Shown here one piece after another: positions 1 to 9,439 of a stretch of DNA of 64,000 nt (positions are counted from its first letter, which is position 1; every line of letters starts with the position of its first letter). The stretch covers positions 20,094,852 through 20,158,851 of the forward strand of contig CM070508.1 of NCBI GenBank assembly GCA_036346375.1, given 5' to 3'. A program made the position numbers and the translations under genes. The DNA is from Guadua angustifolia. Lineage: Eukaryota > Streptophyta > Magnoliopsida > Poales > Poaceae. The notes beneath the pieces were generated by a model, which searched no databases, had not been told where the DNA came from, and saw only the letters and a list, made by a program, of their open reading frames with translations.

Positions 1-29
1 CTGCTGCAGCGTAGGGATCGTCGGAAGTC

Positions 30-2998
30 TCTCATCTGAGTGGCTTGCCAACCCTATGCTTCGTCAAGAAGTCCAGCGGAAGTGGCGGATGTCGTCGATT
101 TCACCGACCTCAACAAGGCTGCCGAAGGACCCTTACCCTCGTCGCGCATCGATCTCATAAATCGACTCCGCGGGGGATGTGAGTGTTGTGCTTTACGGAT
201 CGTACTCTGGGTACCATCAGTTAGCATGGCGGCGAAAGCGAACAAAACCGCTTTCATAACACCCATGGGTGTTTATTGTTATGCGAGAATGGCTTTTGGG
301 TTAAAAATATTGGTTCTACTTACCAGCGCCATGCATATCACTTTAAAGATCCACAGATAGAGGCGCAACTTTGAGGTGTCGTCGGCGACACAGTCGTGAA
401 AGTGAGAAAGAGTGAATAACTGATCGAAGACCTGGAGGAAACCTTTGCCAACCTCCAGAAGAATTGCTTGAAGCTTAATCCCGAGAAGTGTGTCTTCGGC
501 GTACCCTCCGGAAAGCTACTAGGGTTCCTTGTGTCCAGGCGGGACATCGAGGTCATTCCTGACAAGATAGCGGCCATCGAGCACATGAAGCCGCCGGTTC
601 GACTCAAGCAGGTGCAATGCCTGGCAGGTCACCTGGCCTCCCTTGGGCGATTTATCGCCTGACTGGGAGAGAGAAGCCTGCCTCTTTTCAAACTGCTGAA
701 GAGGACGAACCATTTCGAGTGGACTGAGGAGGCTCAACAAGCATTTGAAGACTTGAAGCGGTACCTCTCTTCCCCACCAGTGCTGGTCACCCCTCAGCCT
801 GGTGAACCATTGCTCCTGTACATCGCTGCTACCCCGGCAGTGGTGAGCCAATCTTGGTGGTGGAGAGGAAGGCATTGAAGCTTGATCTACTACATCGACA
901 AGATGCTACAAGCGGAGACTAGGTACCCATAGCGCGAAGATCTTGTCGCCATCTGGTGGCGTCTAGGAAAGCTGCGGCACTACTTTCAAGGCGAGAAGTC
1001 ACGATGGTCCTTGCCTACCCCTGCGAAGATCCTTCTGTCGGAAGCAGAGGGCCGTGTCGACAAGTGGTCGGTGGGTGAGGAATCTGTCTTAAGTTTGTGC
1101 CCTTACCGCCATTAAAACGGTAGCGGAGTTCGTTGCGAGTGGACTCCGCGCTCTGGTGAAAAAGCACTCGCGCCTTCTCCACAGACCTGTTCTTGACGGT
1201 TCCTTTAGGCTCGGCGCGCTGGGGTGGTCTTAGTCTTTCGGCCGGTGACATCCTCCGATGCGTGGTCGCCCTCGACTTCAAGGCCACTAACAACATTCTT
1301 GAATATGAGGGCTTCTTTGGCGGGTGTGTCGCTTCGGCGTTAGGCGTCCGGCGCCTCCAAGTTAAAAGCGACTCCTGCTGGTCATCAATCAAGCGGAAGA
1401 ATTTCAATGCTCGATCTTACCATGGCGCCTACTTGGCGGAGGTCGAAAAATGGGCGCCACTTGAAGGGCGGGATATATCCATATCCTCGGCGCGACAACC
1501 ATCGGCAAGCGAGCTTTGGCTTCGCATCCTCAAACCTCTGCTCGGTCGAGTCTTTGAAGAAAGACTCTCACGACCATCGTCGTTGCCCGCTCCGCAGCGG
1601 GGGCGGCTTCGGCCGTCGTTGCCCCGCTCCGCAGCGGAGGATGGCCAACCGTCCTTGCCGTGTGGATCGGTAGTCATTGCCCCGCTCCCAGCGAGGGCGG
1701 CAGTGCGCCGATCGCGACACAGAAACCGGCCCAACTAAGTGCGGGCAATCATCGTGTGATCGCCACTCTTGGCGGGAAGGCCAATGGATGGACCCATCCT
1801 AGCCTTCTGTGAGATCGAGAGATCCCTCGCGATGGCGCCTCTGCTTTGAAAGGATAGCACGAAGGCCAAGTGCTACACTCGGTGGATGGGGACCTATCTG
1901 GCTGAAGCGAAGCGGAATTCTCCTAAAGTGCATCACTCGGGAAGAGGGGAGCGCCCTGCTCTCTGATATCCATGGAGGCATGTGCGGGAGCCATATGTCC
2001 GGCCGGGCGCTTGTCGGCAAACCATTCCACCAAGGATTTTGTTGGCCTACTGCCCTCTAGGATGCTTGCGAGCTGGTGAAGAGGTGCGAAGCATGCCAAT
2101 TCTTCGCCAGGCAAATTCACTGACCAGCCCAAGCTCTGCAAACCATCCCGCTCTCTTGGCGTTCATGATGCAGAAATTTGATATCTGAGCCCGTTTTCGC
2201 GGGCCATAGAAACTTCACCCACTGTTAAATCGCCATCGATAAATTTACTAAGTGGGTTGAAGCGGCGATGCGATGCCATCACGGCTTCCGCAGCTGTCAA
2301 GTTCATCCACGGGATCTTCACCCGCTTTGGAGTCGCTAATCGCATCATCACCGACAACGGCACTCAATTCACTAGCGTGGCTTTCCTGGAGTTCTGCGAA
2401 GAGATGGGGCACCAAGGTATGCTTTGCTTCGGTGGCCCATCCCAAAAGCAATAGGGTGGCGTGCTGTATTTGGTATTGAGAACTGAAAACTAAGTATTCG
2501 GCCGGCTCCATAAGCGAAGCGCGGTGGGCGGAAGAGCTCCGGTGTCTTTGTGGTCGCTCCGAACCACACCTAATCGGGCGACTGGTGAAACGCCCTTCTT
2601 CCTGGTCTACGACACCGAAGCAGTCATCCCGTCCGAGCTGTCGTTTGGCTCACCGCGTGTCTTGGCGTTCCGTGAGGAAGGACAGGAAGACCACCGTGGG
2701 GAAGATGTCAACCTTCTAGAGGAGGTGCACGACCGAGCAGCCTTGCGTGCCGTCCAGTACCAGCAAAGTCTCAGGCGGTACCACGCCGCCCGGGTCTACG
2801 AGAGAATACTGGCAGTTGGCGACTTGGTCTTGCGTAGAATCGAGCGCATCTTGGGTCCCTAAACTATCTCCCATTGGGAGAGGCCCCTTTAAGGTGGTCT
2901 CAATATCTCGACGGGCGGTCGGTTGTACCGAGGATGATCAAGTGGCGGCTCCTTCAACGTGGAGTTGTTGTGAAAGTTTTACCCCTAAAAAGCTGTAA
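30..2998 (+). pseudogene. pol: pol polyprotein remnant (RT, RNase H, integrase) of Gypsy element 1
   Basis: RT pieces appear from about position 40 (VDFTDLNKA, then TAFITPMG, then KLNPEKCVFGVPSGK at 468-520) up to the thumb around 660. The RT/RNase H connection (FEWTEEAQQAFEDLKRYLSS) follows at 715-775. The second RNase H lies near 1200-1400. Integrase core pieces are AIDKFTKWVEA near 2231-2262 and RIITDNGTQFTS near 2338-2375, followed by a C-terminal part with LVYDTEAVIPSELSFGS (about 2605-2655) and a GPFKVV motif near 2881. The reading frame changes many times and stops interrupt every domain, so no functional polyprotein is possible. The first RT motifs may start before the window. Confidence 0.85.
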
Positions 2999-3174
2999 GT
3001 TCCCAGTGGTTCGCTCTGATCGGTTGTGCGGGTGAGCTTTCCCCCGGCTGATCAGCGACTACTAGTGGTTGGTAAAGTTGTTTACCTTAGGAACTTTTGC
3101 TTTATTCTTCCTGCTTGTCCCCTGGTGGGAAAGATTGTGTGGGGATGTCATGTGTTATGGCGATTTGGCTGCTC

Positions 3175-4095
3175 TTTGCTGATCCGTGGTAACACCCGGC
3201 ATTCGCGTCATGCACGGGCGAACAACGAGGGGCGCGAGTGTGTACGATGACTTCGGGCAGCCCGCACACCTCGGTTCGGCTCAGCGAAGCAAGCGGTTGT
3301 CTCGCGAGCACCGCATGCCCGATACCCTCACGAAACTGCTCCCATGCCACCTTGGCCTTGTGGTGACCCACGTCACAAGAGCCTAAGTTCCAAAAAAAGG
3401 ACCATGACATACCCACGCAGGACTTCGTCCCTTAATATGTTCTCTGCATGCTTTGTGCAATGCACCTTGTGCTTCGGTAGCCATGCGTGTCGCGGAGAAG
3501 AAGTGGTGGGCGCCTATAGCTCAAGCATCAAAGGCAATCCGTGGTGCTGGAGGCGGCGGTGACGATCATGCCTGCCGCCGGGTGAGAGGCCCGTGTAGCC
3601 CACAGCAGCGGGCGGGCGATCATGCCCTGCTCGCTGGCGATAAGCCCGTGAGGTTGGTGAGGCGATCGAGGCGACCACGCCATGCTGCGGCGGCGGCGAC
3701 CACGCCCTACTCGCCGAAGTATCGGCCTTCGCGACCAGTCTGGGGGCTAGTCGCCAGGGGCCTATGGTAAAGATAAGTTGCTTGCTTTAACAGTACCAAC
3801 TTATTTTTCGCATTTGCACCCTGTTGGGTTGGATTATGCGTGGCTGTCACTGGCTCTGGTAACCTGATGGCTCCTTGTTGATAAAAGGAAATGCCCAGCG
3901 CTTGTGTCGCGAGGACGGGTGGCCGGAGTGCGAGTGTGTACGGTGACTCAAGCAGCTCGCACACCAGTTCGGCTCAACGAAGCACATTGGTGTCTCCATG
4001 AGCACCGCATGAGCCAGTCCGCTCTGGAAGCTTCGCTTCCTTGTTCTTGTAATGCTGATCGAGTTCAAGAGATCGTAGGAATGTAAGTTCCAAAG
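3175..4095. repeat. two diverged direct repeats in the 3' region of Gypsy element 1
   Basis: About 170-200 bp recur at 3215-3390 and 3915-4095. Both contain GCGAGTGTGTACG, then GTTCGGCTCA.CGAAGCA, then GAGCACCGCATG, and both end in TAAGTTCC. Between them (about 3590-3740) is a GC-rich stretch with repeated GGCGAYCAYGCC units that recur in the U3 part of the LTR at 6040-6350. No coding function is seen. Confidence 0.6.
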
Positions 4096-4389
4096 GGCGG
4101 TCGATGACACCCTTACTGCTGAAACTTAAGACTTTGCTTGTCTACATTACGTATAGTCCTGTTCGCGATGTGCAATCACTCAAGAATGCCTAAGTGTCGA
4201 CCTAACTTGAGTGCTTAGGTTAGCATCATGACAAAATTTGAAATTTGATCGCTAGAAGATTGAGTTGTGCAAGCATACCCAAAATCTGACAGACGAACAT
4301 ATCGAGTGAAACCAAAATATGCCAACTTCATTACAATTGCGATATTGTTACGGCATACAAAAATAGGAACAAAAAAGCGAAAAAAAAAA

Positions 4390-5547
4390 AGCGGCCGGGC
4401 CATCGATTCGTCGTTGGCGACTTGATGCCCGTCATCATCTTGACCTCGACTCGTCGTCACCAGCGAAGGTCGGGGCCTCGCCGCCATCATCTTGACGGCA
4501 GCGCTCGCGACCTCTTGCATCTTGGCGCTGCGCTGGGCTTTGTCCCCTTCAATGTCGTCTGCGACGATCATTGGGTTGAAGGCGGTGTCGCGGTGGCGTA
4601 TACGCCCGGCACAAAGGTCATGATGTACAGCAACTTCTTGCCCTTCTGAGCGGGCGGGCGGCCATGGCGGCTGGCAGACCGGAGAGTACCTCGGCGACCC
4701 GGGTGGTGTAGTGGGCGTACTGCATTGCTGTGGGCTCCAGCAGCTCGCGAAGGTCCACCCTTGCCATGCTCCGGTATGATGACCAGAGCATGGTCGTGAT
4801 GTTGTGCAACGCCCTCTGCTGCTTCTCCGCTGCCTCCCTCCGCACTGCCTTAGCCTCCTGCGTCCGGGCAAGTAAGGTCACCCCGGTGGCCCTCTCTTGG
4901 GCCAGCTGCGCCTCTGTCCTCTCCAGCTCCCCGCGCAGCGTCTCCACTTACAGTGTCACGTGGACTTCGCGTTGGGAGGCTGCCGTGAGAGTGCTTTCTT
5001 GGCTGGCGCTCGCCAAGCTTAGCGTGCAGCGTCTTGGTCGGTGGCGTGAGTGGCGAGGCGATCGTGGGGGGAAGCAGCGGCGGTCGGCGGCGTCAACTGG
5101 CGGCCGGGCTGCCAGGTTGCCCTTGAGCAGAAGTGCTCGCCGCGCCCATCGGCGTTGCGGATGTCTGCGCAGGCGGGGCGCTTTGGCGATCCGCCCTCGA
5201 GGGCGACTTGAAGCTGAAGGGGCCCCATCGCGGAGGCGGAAGTGGCAACTCCCCGCGACCCCGCTGTCGGGGGAGACGCGACAAGTGAAGAAGTAGCGAA
5301 AAAGGGGGAGATTGGGCATTACCCTCACGAACATCTCGCAGAGCTAAGCGAAGGTGGAAAGAAGAACGATGGAGTTGGGAGAAAGATGAAGATGGTGGAT
5401 CTCGTAGAAGTGGAGGACGGTGAGGAAGAATTCAGAGAATGGCGGCACCAAGCCCTCCATGAGTCCCCAGGTGAAGACGATAATCTCCACGGCTCCGCAG
5501 GATGTACGGCCAGTCCCTAGCGAGGTGAAGGAGCCCTTGGGTGCCAT
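4390..5547 (-). pseudogene. antisense ORF of Gypsy element 1, Transposase_28-like (PF04195) protein remnant
   Basis: The strand opposite pol encodes a decayed protein starting at ATG 5547. The N-terminal part reads MEGLVPPFSEFFLTVLHFYE and HLSPNSIVLLSTFA, then after a stop LCEMFVRVMPNLPLFRYFF and CHFRLRDG. This is the pattern of the plant 'putative gypsy type transposon' domain, Transposase_28. Further on (4947-4630) is a heptad-like coiled-coil segment (METLRGELERTEAQLAQERA). A C-terminal part in another frame (DDIEGDKAQRSAKMQEVA) runs to about 4390. At least three frame changes break it. The role of this gene in Tat elements is unknown. A minus-strand TATA box lies 160 bp upstream. The family assignment is from memory of the motif. 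Confidence 0.65.
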
Positions 5548-5704
5548 CCGGTGATGAAGTCCACCCGGCTCTGGCCGACGGTGGAAGAGAGAAGAGGCTG
5601 CACCATCGTAGCAGGAGCGAAGTTCTTCAAGCAAAGAAGGCGAAAAAGTAAAGGGCGAAATGTGAAGAAGATCAGGAGGCGTAAGCCGTTGCGTGGGGGT
5701 GTGC

Positions 5705-5714
5705 ATATATATAG
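5705..5714 (-). promoter_or_regulatory. TATA box for the antisense gene of Gypsy element 1
   Basis: On the minus strand the sequence reads CTATATATATG, about 160 bp before the antisense ATG at 5547. Its position matches a core promoter independent of the LTR. Inferred from position and sequence. Confidence 0.45.
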
Positions 5715-5890
5715 ACACCCCACGAAGACGGTTTGCGAAGGGGCAAAAGGCGCGGCGTTTTGGGTCCCAAGAAAAAATCAGCAGAAGTGGGGAGGACCGA
5801 AGTGGTTGCGTGCGCAGAGGTGGTGGGCCCATCCGGGAACGCACTGGTATTAAATAGGGTCTGAAAAGCAACTGGCGCGCATTCCAGGAT

Positions 5891-5905
5891 GGCCCCGGGG
5901 GCTAC
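5891..5905 (+). other. polypurine tract of Gypsy element 1 (degenerate)
   Basis: GGCCCCGGGGGCTAC lies directly before the LTR start. The G-run followed by CTAC next to TRTCGGTGTA is the usual plus-strand priming site of this element type. Confidence 0.55.
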
Positions 5906-6039
5906 TATCGGTGTACTTTGCACCAGGGTACCCTTTCCGCCGTAGAAATAATAGGCCCAAGAAGTGGCCTTGCCCAGTTTGGCGCCCTAGCAGGCGGTCG
6001 GGAGTATGCCACGCCTCTTGGGCGAGCCCGTGGCCCCGG

Positions 6040-6350
6040 CAAGCGACTGGCGATCACGCCCTTCTCGTGCGGCGGCGGCCAGCGTGGCATACTGGTAGGT
6101 GGCCGGCGATCACGCCACCGCTAGGCGAGCCCGCATCGCCTGGCGGCGACTGGCGATCATGCCCTACTCGCGAGGCGGCGGCAGCGTGGCGCTCTGGCGA
6201 GCGGTGGCGATCACGCCACCTTGCCGTCGCGAAAGCCCGTGGCCCCTAGCGGCGGTTTAGCGATCACGCCACGCCTTCCAGCGAGCCCGCGTGGCTCCTA
6301 GCGGCGACGGCGAGCATGGCCCTCGTGGCGACTGGCGAGTGGCGGCGTTC
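6040..6350. repeat. GC-rich degenerate tandem repeats in U3
   Basis: Units of roughly 40-60 bp built on GGCGATCAYGCC, GCGAGCCCG and GTGGCCCCTAGCGGCG recur at least five times with variation. Confidence 0.55.
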
Positions 6351-6703
6351 GGGCCCCTGGTCGAGCCACGAAGGCAACCAAAAGAATGAGAGGGAGGCTT
6401 CGCCTCGAAGTTTCCCTCCCCTGGCACCTCGTGTCAGGGTCATTAATTGTGAAGGACTCGGCCATCGACACGACGACGGCTCATCCCTCTTACGCCTCTT
6501 ACCAAACCCATCGCAGAAGCGTCGTGTCCCGGGCGGACCGGGCGAGGCCACTCACCGACATTAAATGAGGTTCGAAGGACAAGGCCACGGAGGCATGCGT
6601 AATAAATGAGTCGTGGGTCGACGTGGAGGTCGGAATGATGGGTGTAATTAATGAGTTATAGATAAGCATAGCATCACCTTCTCCCCTGCCTAAGCCGTCT
6701 CGT

Positions 6704-6713
6704 CTATATAAGG
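6704..6713 (+). promoter_or_regulatory. LTR TATA box of Gypsy element 1
   Basis: CTATATAAGG lies about 800 bp into the LTR, in a normal position for the U3/R boundary. Confidence 0.6.
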
Positions 6714-6773
6714 GCGCCTCGGTGCATGGAGAAGGGGGCCGGCGAGAGTAGAGAGCATAGAGAAGCAGACATA

Positions 6774-7084
6774 GGCTGAGTTTGTTTAGACTGGAGCTTG
6801 AGCTTATTTGTTTGGAGTGGAAGAAATTTCTTTGGAAATTTGGATGAGGATGGCAATTTTTAAGTAAATAATAGTTAAGTTGTAAGAATTACGAGGGAAG
6901 TGGGATTTTTAGAAGCTCCGACCACCCGAGAAATGTCGTTTTCTTTGCTTCTCTCGCGTAGTGCAAATTGGGCTAGAAGCTTCTTCTCTCTGTCTGGCTG
7001 GAAAAATACTGTTTGTTTTGGTTTGTGGCTTATAGAGGTGTAGAAGCCAAATAAGCCCAAGCTCAAGCCTAAACAAACTAAGCC
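6774..7084. mobile_element. MITE inserted in the LTR, about 310 bp, with long terminal inverted repeats
   Basis: The left end reads GGCTGAGTTTGTTTAG followed by GAGCTTGAGCTTATTTG. The right end is its near-perfect inverse, with CAAATAAGCCCAAGCTC followed by CTAAACAAACTAAGCC. A 3-bp duplication ATA flanks both ends (6771-6773, 7085-7087). If the repeat instead starts at GTTTG, the flanks are TGA and TAA. The 3-bp duplication suggests a PIF/Harbinger (Tourist-like) origin. No coding capacity is seen. Confidence 0.7.
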
Positions 7085-7335
7085 ATAGAAGAGAACCCTT
7101 GTAAACACTCCCATATTTTCCTCAACAAAGAACCAGCAGGACGTAGGGCTATTACCCAAGCTGGGGGTCTGAACCTGAGTAAACCGTTATGTTCATCAGT
7201 TTGCTGATTCCCGGGATCCGTCGTCGAGAGACATTAGGGTTTCCAGCCACAAAGATGCTCTCTACCGAACCATATCTTTCGTCTAGGGAGTAGTCACTCC
7301 GTTAACGGGATCTTGTCAGGTAAAATACGCCGACA

Positions 7336-8353
7336 GTATGCATTGAATACAGTGCATGGTGATAATAATTAGATACAATTTAGTCATTTTTAATATTTTT
7401 TTGTTCTATTTGTCAAAAAGAAATATACCTTATGAATTTGGACGTAGGGAGTATTATGTAATACTAGCTCTGTTTCGAAATATTTTTCATGTACATATAC
7501 CGAGGAGGCATAAAGTTTAAGTGATATGTTGGAGATAACTCAATATCTCTGGCTACCATATTTTTTGATTCTATCCATAATTTGTTAGGAGTCAAGTCTT
7601 CTACAACTAAGACTCTTTGGCTATATAAGTTAATCCATTGTACTTGTAATCTTGAAGCATTATAGTGGATTGTTTTCCGTGATTTTTTTCACAAGGGTTT
7701 TTCCACGTTAAATCTTTATCTTCAGTTATTGTGCCGTACATCTACCCTAACGTGATATTTAATGAAATTGGATTATACTTGATTCTATTAGATAGAGTAG
7801 CGGTTCTATGTCTATCAGTGAGTGCAAGTATAATCCAACTTTGTTAAATATTATTTAACTTTTGTGTCTTCTTAGTAGACATGCCGAATAAATACGATGA
7901 AACGGAGGGAGGAAGTAATATTTTGTACGGATGTGTCATTAACAATCCAAATATGAGCCGGTCTTGCTTTTCTGGCTTGTCCTCTCACGAGTCACGAACG
8001 ACGACCATCCAAGCTCACAGGCCACAGATGGGCTGCACCGGCTAATCTACTGGGGTGGGCCAAACCGTTCCAACTACTCTCCAAATCAGTCTTTTACGGC
8101 CCTTTCCCAGTTCTACCAATCCATGATCCATTCCCCCTCGGCCCACCCGATCCACGCACGCGCACGGCCCACGGATAGACACGGCGCCGAAGCCTAAGTG
8201 TATTTGTCTCATGTTTATTTTTGAGAGGTACTTCCGTATTTTCCTTGTACAAATATTAATACATTATTAAATAGTAGATAGTGATTACTTAACTTTTTAT
8301 TTTATTTAAAATTTGCATTACTTATATTAGAAGGGAAAACATTGAAGCACTGC
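7336..8353. other. AT-rich spacer between two Gypsy elements
   Basis: No gene is seen; a 77-codon ORF at 7964-8197 has no recognisable motif. Possible decayed Stowaway-type ends, similar to the grass CTCCCTCCGTTTC terminus, lie near 7467 and, inverted, near 7900-7916. They are too degraded for a firm call. A hairpin lies at 7755-7852. Confidence 0.5.
7755..7852. repeat. inverted repeat with about 27-bp arms
   Basis: The arm at 7755-7781 (TTGGATTATACTTG core) pairs with 7824-7852 (CAAGTATAATCCAA core), leaving a loop of about 42 bases. It lies inside the possible Stowaway-like element. Confidence 0.6.
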
Positions 8354-8358
8354 TCATA

Positions 8359-9022
8359 TGTCGACGATCGGGATCGCCTGACCTTAAAAGTGAAGAGGGG
8401 TTTGTGTGAGTGTAGGACCCAAGAAGCGCTTCGCTCAACAATGGATCGAATGAAGGTCGGGCGTGGTGTCAACGAGCAAGAGACAACGAGTTATACTGGT
8501 TCGAGCCTCCGTGAGGGTAATGACTCTACGTCCAGTCTCCTTCTGAGATGGAGGAACTTACTAGTGGCGATTACAAAGAGTGTTTACAACTCGAGCTTGA
8601 GCGCTCTGTGCGTGGGTGTCTATGAAACTATTGCCAGTGAGTTCCCCCTGTCGTGCATACTGGCGGCCTTATATCCCTCGAATCTTTGCTGTAGCGGATG
8701 GGAGAGATTCAGGGGAGTGGCCTTTGTGCGCATTGAAGGTGGGTATGCTTGCTCAAAATGGTGCCCTTACGCCTTAGCGCCATTATTGGTCTTAGTAGCT
8801 TCTTGAGTAAATGCCGCCCCTCATCTGGTAAACCGCCCGAACCAAGTGACCTCACGACCTCGAGCTTGAGGGAGTGCGGAAGCAGAACCTTGGTCAAAGG
8901 CGGGCTATAGGTCGTCTTGGGACCGTCACGGACAGTCGCAATTGAGGGCCTTATTTGGATTGCCCCGAGCCGGATACCTGTTGACCGTGTCTTGATTAAA
9001 TCGAGATTTATCGATCCCGACA
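8359..9022 (-). repeat. 3' LTR of Gypsy element 2 (664 bp)
   Basis: It runs TGTCGACG...CCCGACA and aligns along its full length with 18306-18977. A minus-strand TATA-like GATATAAGG lies at 8668-8677. Confidence 0.92.
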
Positions 9023-9035
9023 GCTAGCCCCCGAG
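9023..9035 (-). other. polypurine tract of Gypsy element 2
   Basis: On the minus strand it reads CTCGGGGGCTAGC, directly before the 3' LTR. Confidence 0.6.
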
Positions 9036-9327
9036 GGTCAAGGTCGTGGCTGGGACATGGGCCGATCTTGAGCCTCCACAAAGACGGGACTGATTTCCGG
9101 AATCTTCGAGCCTGAGGTCGAGGTCGGACGGAGACCTACCATCAGGTCTTGACGAGTTGACACCTGGTGCCTTTTGATCTCCGGAACCCCAGTATGGATA
9201 CGTCCGGACAGCGGAACCGTTCGTGACGCCTCGATTCCGCTACGCAGCCTTAAATTGCTCTTGTCGTATCACCTGACCGGCGCGTCCTCCGATATGCCCC
9301 GACCCGCCGGCCCATAGCACCCCGAGC

Positions 9328-9335
9328 TTATAAAG
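9328..9335 (+). promoter_or_regulatory. TATA box for the antisense gene of Gypsy element 2
   Basis: TTATAAAG lies 105 bp upstream of the ATG at 9440, on the strand opposite to pol. It is the counterpart of the minus-strand TATA box in element 1. Confidence 0.5.
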
Positions 9336-9439
9336 CTTGAGACCGTCGCCACTTCCTTGAACTCTCCGCTTCTCCGTAGTCTTCACCTCCTTGTTCGGAC
9401 TCTCCTTCCTCCTCCGACCAAAACTCCCTCTCAATCGCC

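Larger units (their letters stand above)
1..7335 (+). mobile_element. Ty3/Gypsy element 1 (Tat lineage), 3' part; 5' end lies outside the window
   Basis: The order reverse transcriptase, RNase H, integrase, long 3' non-pol region, polypurine tract, LTR identifies a Gypsy-type LTR retrotransposon read on the + strand. The RNase H segment with ATNN..EYE (about 1285-1315) is the archaeal-type second RNase H typical of the Tat lineage. A roughly 3-kb region between pol and the 3' LTR with a gene on the opposite strand also fits Tat elements such as Grande and RIRE2. The 5' LTR, gag and protease are not in the window, so no target duplication can be checked. All ORFs carry stops and frameshifts. 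Lineage is inferred from recognised motifs. Confidence 0.85.
5906..7335 (+). repeat. 3' LTR of Gypsy element 1 (about 1430 bp, contains a MITE)
   Basis: The LTR starts TATCGGTGTAC, a one-base change from the expected TGTCGGTGTA, and ends TACGCCGACA. U3 holds GC-rich repeats (6040-6350) and a TATA box at 6704. Without the roughly 310-bp MITE it would be about 1.1 kb. The partner LTR lies outside the window. Confidence 0.75.

Noticed and set aside
4215..4871. 218-codon minus-strand ORF as a separate gene
   Set aside because: Its parts match different frames of the antisense gene of element 1; the long frame is partly accidental.
7964..8197. 77-codon ORF in the spacer
   Set aside because: Short, no motif, no supporting splice or promoter signal.
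8342..8806. 154-codon ORF with a similar partner at 18350-18757, suggesting a conserved gene pair
   Set aside because: Both lie in the two LTRs of element 2; the similarity is LTR identity, not protein conservation.
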